From Cyclina sinensis (Eukaryota; Mollusca; Bivalvia; Venerida; Veneridae): a stretch of 64,000 bases of DNA. The stretch covers positions 46,316,352 to 46,380,351 of the forward strand of contig JAAONU010000011.1 of the NCBI GenBank assembly GCA_012932295.1. Direction: 5' to 3'. The stretch's first letter is position 1, and each line of letters opens with the position of its first letter. This document shows, one piece after another, positions 50,914 through 63,375 of the stretch. The notes beneath the pieces were generated by a model. It searched no databases, was not told the DNA's origin, and saw nothing but the letters and a program-made list of their open reading frames with translations. Both the position numbers and the translations under genes were made by a program.

Positions 50914-52936
50914 ATGGCGATGAAAAGCAGGCTGGACATTAATCCGGTGTTCAATCACAAGAAGTCAATAGCGCTAGTGGACACGGCAGAAGACCTAGTG
51001 GACAGCTTAGATAAGTTGTCCGTCTGTCTTAAACACATCGAGGAGAAGCACTTACAGGTAAGAGTGATTTATCCCTGATGTTTATTTGAAGAAGGCAGTA
51101 AAATTTCACCACACTCATTCATTACTTAAGTATTGACAGAAACAGAAGAACAGCCACCTTTCTTATGTTTGTATAAAAACATCCGACACAAACTACAATA
51201 TACCTATTTTTTTTAATCTAATACGACTATTTGTTACTCATACGCTGGTCAGTCGGGAAACATTTTCTAAAAGTGTTACGGTAACCGTACAAAAGTTTAG
51301 AGCCATGTATGGTAAATATGCCAGGAAAAAAGGAATAAAAAGCACTAAGTAATTTTCTCATCACAGAACAAAGAAATATCAGAATCTTCAAGTTTGTACG
51401 AAACACTAAGAGAAAATCTTGAAGTTGCCCAAGATCTTACAGACACGTTAAAAAGAGAGAAATGGCGCCTCAGCAGACGACAAATGAGCATAGAACTGCG
51501 AATGGGAGAGCTGGAAGAATACAAGTCTCACCTCAAGAAAGATATGGTAGGTAGAACTACGCGAGTTACTTTTTCCTTCTTCTTTTTACCCAAATATCAA
51601 ATCGGCCATTAGCATATTGTCTTTACGTTAGTTTAGTTAGTTTGGTTTAAACATATTTCACTGCTCGATTTATCATTATAGTAAACACAAGAAGAACATC
51701 GAAGTTTGAAGATAGTAATTATAGGATTTTAATAGGTAATGGTAACTTATCACGGAAACAGTAATACTCTTATGCACCTACATGTCCCTCTCCAAAGATT
51801 CTGACATATTTAAGTTTTGAAAAATGTGCACTAACTAACTGACACGGAAGTACGCACAAACATACCCATTAACTTCCATAAAATTTGTCTGCTTCAGACG
51901 GACATGAATATAACGGTTGAATCTCTGAGCATGCGCATTATTGAGTTAGAAAATGCTTTAGTAGAGGCCCAGGAAATACAAGAGCTTACTGAAGCTGAGA
52001 GAGATGTCACACAAAAGCGTCTGGACGAATCAGAGAAAACCATTAAAGGTAAAGTGCATTTAGATCACGAAAATCCTGTTTAAATACTGAAACGATTAAT
52101 TGTACATATAATTACTAGAGCACACATAACTGAGCTGTTTTGAAATAACTCTGTCTGAATACATTTTCTAAGCTTCAAGTATTTAAATCTTCAAGTCCGA
52201 AGGTTCTTATTTGGTTAAAATAAAGAACATGTGCGTCAGCTTTAATACGGTAATTCAGATTCTAGTAACATTGCTCATACTTATTCATCGGTTGCGTAAC
52301 TTCAGGGTGGTTTAATGGAAGTATGTCAATTTTATTTTTGACATGATTTGGCACGATTATGTTATGTCTGATAACCATAACAGATCAATATGAATATCAG
52401 ACCATCGTTTTATGAGGTAGGTCCATATCCTGATGTTCAATCCTAAGTTGGCGCGGAATATCAAGTCATCTGAAAGTAGTGACGAAACAGAATTTTGTCA
52501 CAATTTTACCTTAATTCTACTGCGTTATTTTCACAGGTTAGCTTTAATTTTTAATCTCATTTTATTTTTCAAACTGATTTCAGAGTTAGAAGAAAAACGG
52601 GAAAAGATGGCCGAAGAAATTCGTCAACTGAGACTTGAGAGGAAAGACGTTGTCTTGAAACGGCAGAACAGTGAATTGGTCGACAGAATTGAAATCTTAA
52701 CGCTGGAAAACAGGAGCCTTAAAGAATTAATCCGCCAACAGGAAGACCTTGAACTCATTCAAGAAAGTGTCATGAATAATTCAAACGCGTCCGTTTCAAA
52801 TGGACCAAAAGACAAAGAAAAGACAGAATCAGATAGTAGTGTTCAATATGCAAACAAAAAGGAAGAAAATGAACAATCATCTTCATCTTCAAGGTCAGCC
52901 GTACTAACTGAAACCACTGAGATAGCTTACGTCTGA
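50914..52936 (+). CDS. Unrecognised coiled-coil protein (4 exons, 275 aa)
   Basis: Exons 50914-51057, 51367-51546, 51898-52048 and 52584-52936 join in phase (0, 0, 1) with AG/GT borders and end in TGA. The protein begins MAMKSRLDINPVFNHKKS. From about residue 20 to 220 it is nearly all heptad-like, charged helix (LEEKREKMAEEIRQLRLERK, ELVDRIEILTLENRSLKELI). It ends in a low-complexity Ser/Glu/Lys tail, with TEIAYV at the C terminus. I see no signal peptide, membrane segment or catalytic motif. I do not recognise the family; a scaffold or cytoskeletal role is only what coiled coils generally suggest. Upstream, an acceptor-like site at 50165 and a 74-bp tandem array at 50359-50800 suggest a repeat-bearing 5' UTR. 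Tandem repeats also follow the stop. The gene converges with the kinase gene on the other strand. Confidence 0.75.
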
Positions 52937-52999
52937 TTTATTATGGTGGTAAATATTATGTAAGCTGTTTCAGAAAGGTCTTCCGTTTTGTATAGCGAA

Positions 53000-53310
53000 C
53001 TGTTAAAAAACCAACACTAAAATTTTGATTGTGTTCTTCTTAAAGCTAAACCGTGTCGAATAATTCAGGTTGCGAGTGGTTGTTTTCGTGTACTGATAGT
53101 TTGTTAAAAAACCAACACTAAAATTTTGAGTGCGTGTTCTTCTTAAAGCTAAACCATGTCGAATAATTCAGGTGACAAGTGATTTTTTTCGTGTATTGAC
53201 CATTTGTTAAAAAAAAAAAACACTAAAATTTTGTTTGTGTGTCCTTCTCAAAGCTAAACCATGTCGAATAATGCAGGTGACAAGTGGTTGTTTTTGTGTA
53301 TTTATTGCGC
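53000..53310 (+). repeat. ~104-bp tandem repeat, 3 copies, downstream of the coiled-coil gene
   Basis: Each copy contains GTTAAAAAACCAACACTAAA, TTCTTAAAGCTAAACC and TGTCGAATAATTCAGG. It starts about 60 bp after the stop codon, so it is probably in the 3' UTR. From 53310 to 54999 no gene is evident; an AATAAA at 54057 could serve as a polyadenylation signal. Confidence 0.85.
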
Positions 53311-54406
53311 ATCAAAGTCATACACGTTGTATATTACATAAAGTGATTTCACCAGTATATGTGTGTTACCTTTACATTTTACACATAGAAATACAGTCTA
53401 AGATCCTATCCACAACATGTCTCACTATAAACGTAAGTACTTACACCGCTTAATAATAACTTTCTACAGGATGAAAGCAAAATATTGGTTACTAAAGTTA
53501 CTAGTTTGAATTTTGCTTGGGTCAAATGGCTTACTCAGTATATATGGTAACTCTACCACGATCTGGACGAGATAGTGACTCAACGACATTTTATGCTGCT
53601 ATCATGCTATCAGCGTTTGTCTTGAACGGTAACTTTTTTGGGGGGAGTGGTGATCAAAAAGTATTTCCACTGAAGTATTTCCAGCAAGTTGTTTCCAACC
53701 GAAACTGTGTTCAACTAAACAGTAACACGAGTCACGATCCTTTGAAATTAAAATGATAATACGAGTGCTGGTTAATCACTTTTTTATTCACTTTTTTATT
53801 TATATACATAGTTTTAGAATATGCTGACATACAAAACTTGTACATAAGTTACGTCACAACCAAACGGGACTTAAATTCGTTATAAGTTCTTGAATCTAAT
53901 ACATTCTGATATATCAGACATCTTTCACAGTAACTTTCATATTGCTAAATGTATAATATTCTGTGAAGTTTTACAAAAATTGATATCATAACAACTGTAT
54001 AGCACCATATAAAAATGCATGTACGTAAATAATTATCACTCTTCAATAGGGCATACAATAAAACTCTTTAACAATTTACAAATGATTAAAAACGCACTAA
54101 AAATTTTAAAAAATCTCTGCTAAGATCATACGACTGAAAGAGTATCAAGTAATTATTTAAAAACTGATCAAATTAAGCTATGTCAGCTAATCACATAAGC
54201 ATTTGGAAACCTACAGTACATGATTTGAATGTTAATGTGCCGAATACAGAAATAATAATATACATAACTTATTGTTCATCATTAAAAAAAGAGTGGGGGA
54301 TCCTACTGAAACAATTTTTAGTTAAGTTATTGTCAAACAAGCGCATTTCTTCACGGTGTATACATGTTATGAAGAAGGGAACACTAGAATGCCCATTGGC
54401 AGCATG

Positions 54407-54464
54407 TCGAGCCCGAGTACCAAATGTGACGACTATGTCGAGCTCCCCGCAAGCGGGCTCGACA
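54407..54464. repeat. Short hairpin with 10-bp inverted arms
   Basis: GTCGAGCCCG near 54407 is inverted as CGGGCTCGAC near 54455, with a second nested stem (GCTCCCCGCAAGCGGG). It resembles the terminal hairpins of small mobile elements. It lies between the two convergent genes. Confidence 0.6.
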
Positions 54465-54999
54465 AAAAGCAGTTATCAAGTCTAGGAGCATTACACTTTG
54501 AAAAAAAAGCCAAACAACACACAAGAAAAGTACAGAAAACAATGAAAAAAAATATATTCAGATGGTCATGAAAAAAAGATGAATAGTTCCGTTTGGTTTT
54601 GGCTTGTTGCAACATACGGAAAATATCCCATTCAAGAGACTCGCTTGGGTCTTTAGTACGCTCACGGAATAGAAATGACAAAAAAACCTCGGTGAAACGC
54701 CTATCTAAACCTACAGACATTTATCCCATACCCATTTGACCGAGGCTCCCTCCGTCCAAATTAAGACTTAACTTATAATTATTTTGGGGAGGATGCACTT
54801 TTTGTTCAATGTTCTGAACGGTTACGTTGGATTTTGGAGTAATATTATAAATACAGTAAACAAAGAAACGCTGAGTGGTACCCGGTTTACAAACCGTGCG
54901 TAGAAGCTTCTAGGCTTCGGAACCGCTCATGTGTGCTGTCGTTTGGTCGTCACTAAATGTACATACACTGCTTAGAACCGGTTCAAATAAGTGTCGGTG

Positions 55000-57448
55000 T
55001 TAAATCTGTAACTTAGATACAGATTCGACGATATCTTCTGGCATTTCTTCACAGTAAATATTCTTGATTTGTTTTAAAACATCGCAAACTTCAGCAATAT
55101 CTGGCCGATCTGCAGCTCTAAAGCTCCAGGTTCGCTCTATAATACTCCAAGCTCTTTGGTTGATTTCAGGTGCTTCCAGTGGTATTTCCGGCTCTTGTCC
55201 GTTTTCGCCTACATTCTCGCGCAGTTGTTTACGGTTGAACATGGGAAATGGTTCTTGCTCGAAAAGCACCTCCAGGATAACTAAGGACAGCGAGTAGATG
55301 TCCGCCATCATCATTTCTTTAGCTGAGAGCATCTCACCGCGCAAGACTTCCGGTGCAGAATATCGTGGAGTTCCGGCATTCTGTCTCACCTCCCCTGAAC
55401 TACTGGGTGAAACTGTCGTAACTTTAACCATACTCAGTCCAAAGTCTGTAATTTTTACTTCGCAGAGTTTGCCTTCTACATAGTCAATCAATACGTTATG
55501 GGTCTTCAAGTCGCAGTGGGCAATTCTGGACGCATGCAGGTATTTCACTCCCTCACATGTCTGCTTTACGACATCTGTCTTCTCCGTGTCGCTGAAATCT
55601 ACATCTTTTTGAAGGTGAATGGCGTCGTGCAAACTCATGTGCATGTACTCCATGACGATACAAATGTTTGGCATTTCCGAGCAGGCTCCGATGAATTTCA
55701 CGATATTTGGATGATCAAGCTTGCAGAAATTCATAATCTCCTTCGCAAACTCCTGTAACCTTTTGTCCAACAAGCTGGCCGCCTTAAATCTCTTTACAGC
55801 AACGACCGATTCGCACCATTTTGCAAAGAAAACTTCACCAAAACCACCCTGGCCGATCCGTCTGTGTAATTTTAAATCAGAAAATGGTATTATCTTACCC
55901 TCATAATACTTGAGAAGTTTTGGAAGAGTTTTCGGTTTGCTCTCGGGCATTTCCGATTTTTTTCGCCATGACAGTTCTGCTTCTTTCCGGTTACATTGAC
56001 ACACTGCCTGCTCATAAGCTTCATCCACGACAGCAACTGACTGACTGGCAGCGTTCTCTGGATCGCCGCTTTGTGACGCGGTGCACTGGTAGTCGACAGT
56101 GAAATTCTCCAGCTGAAATAATTTAGATATATATATATATATCCTTACTATCATATTATCATATTATGAAATAAAAGTAGGTGAACTTAGCTGCTGAAAA
56201 AAAAATCCGCAAGTTTCAGCTATTGTTTTCTATGTCTAAGCATTCATATACGAGTATCTCATGTTTACATTTCTTTTTGGACAATGTGACTTGATACGTA
56301 CAAACATAGGGGAAAATATGAAACATCAATGAGTAACATCTAAGTCTAAATGAACTTTGCTGTTGATTCTCGAAGTAAAGATTCTCTAGGTAAATAGTTG
56401 ATATAACTTAATCGAACGATCACAGACCTGGTCTATACTGAGGTTCCTTCAGAACCCCAGTACCTGCCCTCACTCCCACAAAACCACCCTGATACCTTAT
56501 CATGTGCTAAAATACTGTAATACTTATGAAAACTGACAAAATAGACAACAGGTATTATGGAAAGCTGTTAAAATCGTAGCAAATAACTTCCTCTGTAATT
56601 TAGTGAAACCGCCCCTGTTCAAGATATAAACCTCGCGTGTAACAATGCTATATACCTGGCACGTATTAGCAAAGACTCGGGTTCCCTGGATACCTTTTTA
56701 TGAATCTCTTCATTTGTTCGCAACCGTGAGACAGTGTTCCGAATCAAGTCAAAATGACATACACTGTTCTCTACTTTATTATTACAATCAAACATGTGAT
56801 GCAAAAACCACCATTCTACATGTGTAACCAATTCTCTTATTACTCTTAGAACGCGCTTGCGCGGGTAATAATCTGTGATAAAATATTTGACATAATTAAT
56901 TTCTGTCAGTATTTCAAAAGATGTGATATTTATATAATAAATCATGATTTATTTATTTACTCATTAGATCTACATCCTCTAAATTTTGACTTCTTGACCA
57001 ACATAACTTGTTGCTAATAAAAAAAAAACCTTGGTATGTTACAAAGATAGAATTCAAGTAGAATGTATGTGGTACTAACTGAATTTTAAAATTTACAATA
57101 TATATGTTAAATATTATATTGATAAAATTATTGCCTTTTAGTGAGGTCGATATCTGGCTTTATCGACCTGAAAAAAGTTATGTCGACCGATAGCGTAGCC
57201 AGCAAACGATCAATACACGTTTTGGCCCCGCCTTCGAGTCAATACGACTTTCAATCACAAATCACATAAACGCGTCTCGTTTCATGAAAAAACAACAAAA
57301 TAATATAAACAATGTTAAATAATAAATATAATAATACATAATATAAACATGTATATGCCTATTACAGGAATGACCACAGTGACTGAAAACGACGTGCAAA
57401 TTTTTCACAACATTAGAGGGAAATTTTTAAAAATGATATTGTCTTGAA

Positions 57449-57480
<32 letters not shown>

Positions 57481-58241
57481 CGTACGTGCGTACGTGCGTT
57501 AAACAGTGGAAACTATCATTACAATGGGATAAATAAGATCAATAAAACCTATGACGGATCTCACTTAAAAATCCTGTATAAATCGTGTGTACTTACGAGG
57601 CCTCCGTCGAGTTCTTCTAGAATTTCATGAATTTGCTTAGTAACAGCACATTTTCTCGTACATGGTAATGATCCTAATGGCTCGCCTACTCGCATAAGTT
57701 TTCGATTTAACGCATTGTTCTTGTAAGTCTTCGTACTAACTGTATTTGTTTTTCTTGAATGAACGGCTGTACCGAGGGGTTTGCCAACACGACCCAACCG
57801 CCTATTGTAAGCGTTGTCTTTGTACACTTTTGGTTGTGGGGCAGTCTTCGGACTCTCTTGTTTATTGTTGAAATAAACCTTATTTTCACTGTTCTCTCTG
57901 TCCGACGATACAGAACTGTCGGACAGGGGTTGTTGTCGATAACGACTAAACATAGAACTTGGTGAACCGGTGCCCTTTTTCATTTTATCTACCGCAGGAG
58001 TGCTAGAAGAAGATGATACAATTTTTTCTGGTTCTGGTTTTAAAGTTCGGCTGCTTTTGTCCTGCAGGTTAGAGGTGACAGTCGTTTTGCTGCTGCTGTT
58101 ACCTGTGACATCAGGAGACGTGGTTCGAGGGCTTTGTTTCCTTTGTCCTGTATGACGACCTTTGACGTTTGTCGACGTTTCATTTTCTTCAGTTGTATCG
58201 ACACTTCCCCTGGTAGCCTGGGAATATTTCTTAGAAGGCAT
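55000..58241 (-). CDS. TKL-like protein kinase with HCD catalytic loop and duplicated N-terminal motif (2 exons, 585 aa)
   Basis: Coding exons 58241-57597 and 56112-55000 join in phase 0 (GGL|LEN) and end in TAA. The chosen ATG lies 12 nt inside an exon whose acceptor (atttcag) ends at 58254, so at least one 5' exon is missing. Residues 1-215 are Ser/Thr/Lys-rich and contain two copies of a 19-residue motif, at 139-157 (VYKDNAYNRRLGRVGKPLG) and 172-190 (TYKNNALNRKLMRVGEPLG). The kinase domain spans about 295-565: glycine loop IGQGGFGEV at 301-309, VAVK lysine 322, helix-C Glu340, catalytic loop HCDLKTHN with Asp416, DFG at 438-440 and APE at 468-470. All catalytic residues are present, but the HRD arginine is cysteine, making it a non-RD kinase. 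The overall pattern fits the tyrosine-kinase-like group (RIPK/MLK-like). No transmembrane or death domain is seen. The substrate is unknown. Confidence 0.87.
56113..57596 (-). other. Intron of the kinase gene
   Basis: Bounded by GTAAGT (minus, at 57596) and a tttcag acceptor ending at 56113. It holds a GT/GTACGTGCGT microsatellite at 57455-57500 and AT-rich sequence; no other exon is seen. The minus frame at 56619-56945 has no recognisable content. Confidence 0.75.
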
Positions 58242-58253
58242 AGTCACTGTGCT

Positions 58254-59205
58254 CTGAAATTATATAATTATATAATTTATATTACATTATATTTTTCAAT
58301 GTAAAAAAACATATATTATACTAAATACGACTAAACATTAATATTTACTGATGCAGATATAATTATGTCACACTATTTGACTACAAAAAAGCAACGTTTT
58401 TGTTGCCGATTTTTTGTGGGTGGTTGGGGTCGGTCATGGCATTACAAACTTTTGCTACTCGATCAATGTGACAAAAAGTTTGGTTCTACAAATTTTTCGA
58501 CTAAATCGAATAAACAGACTTCAGACATACGATGAAATTTATCGCTAGTCCTAAAATGTGTTTTGATACTACAATATACAATCCCTGCATTTGATTTCAC
58601 GGTATAGCTGCAGTTTCAAGCAATATCCGCGCAGACCTGCTTCCCATCTCATATAAGTGACAACCTCATCACAAGTTTGGGCTTAGAATAAGCTGAGGTA
58701 CAAGTATAAAATGAGGTAATGTTTTGCTTTGATTTTTTCGATGAAGTGTTTATTAAATATATCTTTCTTACAATGAAAAAAAAGCTCAACCTGAAAGAAT
58801 TTAACATTCTATTTCTTTACTAGCAACAATCATTACGTGACACGTGCGGACACCAGGAAAGCGGGGACCAAATGCTCCTTGGTCGCTAACCTGAAAACTA
58901 ATGTGTGTGTATGTGTGTGCGAGCGCGTACATGCGCACGCACGTTTGTGTGCGATGTTGTTGTTGTGTGGGGCTGAGGGTGTGGCTGGTCATGACACCTA
59001 ATGTGTCAAATGGCAGATCGCTCAAATACCACATTAGATATCAAAAATATTTTTAAACAAAACCTACTGACTGCTATATATCATCGGAGAATAGAGTGTA
59101 TAAAATGCTGTTATGCCCTATATCGTTTAACTTGATACCGTTGCAACATATCACAAAATCAATAAATGTCAGTAATAAATTCTGCTTTTAAAACTGTACA
59201 CATTG
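58254..59205. other. Upstream of the kinase gene; no coding exon seen
   Basis: The missing 5' exon(s) of the kinase gene should lie here or further right. A GTGTGTGCGAGCGCGTACATG-like low-complexity patch sits at 58900-58960. Nothing else could be identified. Confidence 0.45.
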
Positions 59206-59209
59206 TACA

Positions 59210-60500
59210 AATGTCATGGAAGTAGCTTCAAAACAAGAAGTAGGTCAATAGGTCAAGGTAAACCAAGTCCAAAGTGGAGTCTGTATGTAAACTTACACAA
59301 ATATTTAAAACTTAAATGACATAGCTTCAAAAATAAGGAAGTAGGTAAAGGTCAAGGTCAGCCAATGTCAAAGTTAAAGTCTGCATACAAAATTATACAA
59401 CTAGTTAAGCTTTGAATTACACAGCTTCAAAAACAAGAAAGTAGGATTAGAATGTCAAATGAAGGTCAAGGTCACATGAAGGTCAATGCCAAGAGTGGAT
59501 GAAGATTAAGGTAGACGAAGATTAAGGTGGATGAAGATTTGACCTTCCTAGCCTAACCAATGGAAAAACACGTTTGGGGGAGGGGCGGTACACATTTTGA
59601 GAGTCAAATTCTTCTAAAGCCCATCTAATTAACCAGGCAATGCTGAAATAAATAAATATCAATGTTCAATGCCTATCCTTTTCCTGCCCGCCCGCTTAGC
59701 TCAATAGGTAGAGCACTGGATTAGTAATCCATCGGTCGGTGGTTCGACCCCTGGGCAGGGCAAAATTTCTCCGTATCAATTGTTCTCAGACACTGTGTCT
59801 TATGTTCATTTGTCTCTCACCGCTGATTCAGAGTAGATCATGTGGGAACAGTAGTCAGTCACTTGCGTAGGAACGGGCAATTACTGGTTAGTTATCCAGG
59901 AAAAATGGTTAGGTGGACTGACCGCCGAGATATAACATATGTTGAAATCGGCGTTAAACCCCCAAAAACAAACTAACTTTTTCCTGTATAACTCCATGTA
60001 AATCCAAGTAACCCTGCAGCGGGTCCAGTTTTGAACCACTGGCAATGATTTGTACAAACTTGGTAGAGGTCTACCAAACAATGCTACGCAGCAAATATCT
60101 ATACTCTATGCCTTATGGCTTCTGACAAGAATATTTTTAAACTTTTTCCTATATAAGCTGTATGAAATGAAGTGACCCCTTGAGTGGGGACAGGCCTGAC
60201 CACTTGCCATGATTTAAATGATTTGGTAGAGGTTCACTAGATGATATTATAAACCAAATATCTAAGCTCAAGGCCTTGTGATTCAAGACAACACGATTTT
60301 CTTTAATTTTTCCTTTCAGTTACCATAGTAACCAGAGTTCTGCATAAAAATCCGTTTGTTTTCTAAAATTTTGAAAGGGGATCATATAAGGATCATTGCT
60401 GTAAAGTTTGTTTGCAATTAGCCCACATGTATATGAGGAGATTATTTGAAGTTAATTGTGGACGAGGGACGGACAAGAGAGTATACTAAAAGCTGAATCT
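59210..60500 (-). mobile_element. Tandem-core element interrupted by a SINE
   Basis: In minus orientation it matches the element at 32100-33050. 59210-59520 has ~105-bp core repeats (GGTCAAGGTCAGCCAATGTC). 59985-60330 has ~170-bp core repeats (TTGGTAGAGGT, TTCTGACAAGAA). 60330-60500 is the end region with GGACGAGGGACGGACAAGAG. The SINE at 59687-59978 is inserted inside it. Confidence 0.7.
59687..59978 (+). mobile_element. tRNA-derived SINE, family 3, with target duplication
   Basis: The head CGCTTAGCTCAATAGGTAGA (box A) and GGTGGTTCGACCCCT (box B) resembles a Thr(AGT)-type tRNA, but the T-stem does not pair properly, so it is not a functional tRNA. The 3' domain ends GAAATCGGCGTTAAACCCC then A-rich. 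TTTTCCTG flanks both ends (59679-59686 and 59979-59986). Confidence 0.85.
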
Positions 60501-60704
60501 GACCTTCGTCAGGTGGGATATAAACTGAATTGTACAAATCCTTACAAGATAAGCCTGTAATAAATCAGCAATTTTAAATGAAAACTTATTCACTCATTTG
60601 TTTATTCGCTCTTTTGCTCGTTATTAGTTGATTGATGAATGGATGAATGTATAAATCGAGTTATTTGTCAAGAAAGAAAGAAAAAAGAAAAAATGATAAA
60701 AATA

Positions 60705-62625
60705 AACAAAAGGGCCATGATGGCCCTAAATCGCTCACCAGAGTCTCATTGCTCATGTTACAACTATCGTTATTGGTTGTTATGGGTGTTCGTTGTTTGC
60801 AAGTTTGAATAAGTTTGAAGACTCTGGGTGTAATTGTACTCAAATTTTTGAGCAGAAATAGTTTTACTCTACAGGTCCCAGTGAACTTGACCTTAACCTA
60901 CAGAACACAAAAACAATAGGGTTCATCTAATATACTTACCCTATGAAGTTTGAAGGCTCTGGGTAAAATGGTAATCCAGTTACTGAGCAGAAACAACTTT
61001 CACTCTAGAGGTCCCTGTGAACTTAACCTTTGACCTGTGGACCCTAAAAACAATAGGGTTCCTCTAATACAATTATCATATAAACTTTAAAGGCTCTGGG
61101 TGTAATGGTGCTACAATAACTCTGCATAAATACTTTTCACTCTAAAGGTCCCTGTGACCCTGACCTTTGACGTACTAGCCCCAAAAACAATATGGTTCTT
61201 CTATTTAGTAAAAGCAATCACCCTATGAAGTTTGAAGGCTCTGGGTGAAATGGTACTCCTGTTATTGAGTGGAAACGGGTTTCACTCTAGAGGTCCCTCT
61301 GACCTTGATCTTTGACCTACTGACCCAAAATACGAAAGAGTTTATTTCTACTCAATAAGGACAATAACCCTGTGAAGTTTGAAGGCTTTGGGTCAACTGG
61401 TACTCAAGTTATTGAAAGGAAACGAAGTGTGACAGACAAATAGACACCCATGGACAGGGCAAAAACAATATGTCTCCATCAGAAGCGCGGGGTTGGGGTG
61501 GGGGGAGACATAACAATCAAAAATTGAAGGTCTTGCCTTTGATGTTTCAGAGCAGCAGCTTTTTAAAGTTTTCCATATTAGTCTTTGTGTAAAGTCAAAT
61601 GACCCCCCAGGTAGGCCCAGTTTTGACCCCAGGGTCGTGATTTGAACAAATTTGGTAAAGACCCCCTAGACAATGCTGCACACCAAATATCTAAACTCTA
61701 GGCCTTGTGGTATCTGAAAAGAAGATTTTTAAAGTTTTTCCTATACAACTCTATGTAAAACATGTGACCACTGGGACGGGGCCATTTTTGACCTAGGGAC
61801 CATGACTTGGACAAACTTGGTAGAGGTCCTCTAGACAATGCTTCATACAAAATATCTAAGTTCTATGCCTTTTGGTTTCTGATGTGAAGATTTGTTAAAC
61901 TTTTTCTTATATAACTCTATCTAAACAAGTGACCCCGGGGTAGGGCCTATTTTGACCCAATGGCTATGATTTTAACAAACTTAGTAGAGGTCTACTAGAC
62001 AATGCTACATATCAAATATCTAAACTCTAGGCCTTGCGGTTTCTGACAAGAAGATTTTTTAAAGTTTTTCCTATATAACTCTATGTAAGACATGTGACCC
62101 CTGGGGCAGGGCCATTTTTGACCCAGGGGCCATGATTTGAACAAACTTGGTAGAGGTTCACTGGACAATGCTGCACACCAAATATCTAAACGCTAGGCGT
62201 TGTGGTTGATGACAAGAAGATTTTTAAGTTTTCTCTATATAAATCTATGTAAAATCAACTGACACCTGGGGTGGGGTCAGTTTTGACCCCAGGGTCAGAA
62301 TTTGTAAAAACTTGGTAGAGGTCCACTAGATGATGCATCATACCAAATATCTAAGCTCTAGGCCTTGAGGTTTCGGAGAAGAAGATTTTTAAAGATCCAA
62401 CTTATAAAATCTTTTTTTAGCTCCAGTGAACCAGAAATGCAAAGGACCGGAACCATTTGAACAAACTTGGTAGAGCTTTATGCAAGGAACATCCCAGGCA
62501 AGTTTCATTTAATTTAGCTCTTTGGTTTCAGAGGAGATGACGTTTGAATGAAAAGTTGACGACGGACGGACGGACGACGGACAAAGACTGATCAGAAAAT
62601 CTCACCTTGAGCACTTTGTGCTCGT
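60705..62625 (-). mobile_element. Composite tandem-core element (two kinds of core)
   Basis: The palindromic end AGGGCCATGATGGCCCT and TCGCTCACC lies at 60711. About five ~130-bp repeats follow (GAAGTTTGAAGGCTCTGGGT, TCACTCTAGAGGTCCCTG), to a G-rich end near 61510. Then come about five ~175-bp repeats related to 38694-40515, and the opposite hairpin end (CTCACCTTGAGCACTTTGTG) preceded by GACGGACGGACGACGGAC. It may be two elements joined. Confidence 0.75.
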
Positions 62626-62629
62626 GTTT

Positions 62630-63375
62630 TTCAAAATCACTGTCTTAAGTATGAGCTCCTAGTGTTTTTCAAAATCACTGTCTAAAGTATGAGCTCTTCG
62701 TGTTTTTTTAAAAACACTGTCTAATGTATGAGTTCCTAGTAGTTTCCATAATCACTGTCTAAGGTATGAGCTCCTGGTGTTTTTCATAATCACTGTCTAA
62801 AGTATGAGCTCTTCGTGTTTTTCAAAAACATTGTCTAAAGTATGAGCTCTTCGTGTTATGAGCTCTTAAAAACACTGTCTAATGTATGAGTTCTTAAGTG
62901 TTTTTCATAATCATTGTCTAAAGTATGAACTCTTCGTGTTTTTCAAAAACACAGTCTAAAGTTTGAGCTCCTCGTGTTTTTCAAAAATACTGTCTTAAGT
63001 ATGAGCTCTTCGTGTTTTTCAAAAACACTGTCTAAAGTATGAGCGCCTCGTGTTTTTCAAAAACACTGTCTAAAGTGTGAGCGCCTCGTTTTTTTTTCAA
63101 AAACACTGTCTCAAGTATATGCGCCTTTCGTTTTTCAAAAACATTGTCTAATGTATGAGCTCTTCGTGTTTTTCAAAAGCATTTTCTTAAGTATGAGCTC
63201 TTCGTGTTTTTCAAAATCATTGTCTCAAGTATGTGCTCTTCGTGTTTTTAAATTATTGTGATATATAGTATGAGCTACTCATGTTTCTCAAAAACACTGT
63301 CTAAAGCATGAACTCCTTGTGTTTTTCAAAAACATTGTGTAAAGTATTAGCTCCTCGTTTTTTCAAAAACATTGT
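62630..63375 (+). repeat. ~38-bp minisatellite (~19 units)
   Basis: The unit is about GTATGAGCTCTTCGTGTTTT + TCAAAAACACTGTCTAAA. It starts directly after the hairpin end of the mobile element at 62625, suggesting it expanded from the element's flank. Confidence 0.93.

Noticed and set aside
53517..53756. 79-codon plus-strand open frame downstream of the coiled-coil gene
   Set aside because: No recognisable domain, no splice context, and it lies in the presumed 3' UTR.
54180..54571. Two overlapping plus-strand open frames (101 and 71 codons)
   Set aside because: They contain a short hairpin repeat, match nothing known and lie between two convergent gene ends.
56113..56154. MIVRIYIYISKLFQ as the start of the kinase
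   Set aside because: This stretch is intron: a tttcag acceptor precedes LENFTVDYQ and joins in phase to the exon ending at 57597.
59691..59764. Possible tRNA-Thr(AGT) gene
   Set aside because: Box A, box B and an anticodon-like loop are present, but the T-stem does not pair, and a SINE body, tail and target duplication follow, so it is a SINE head.
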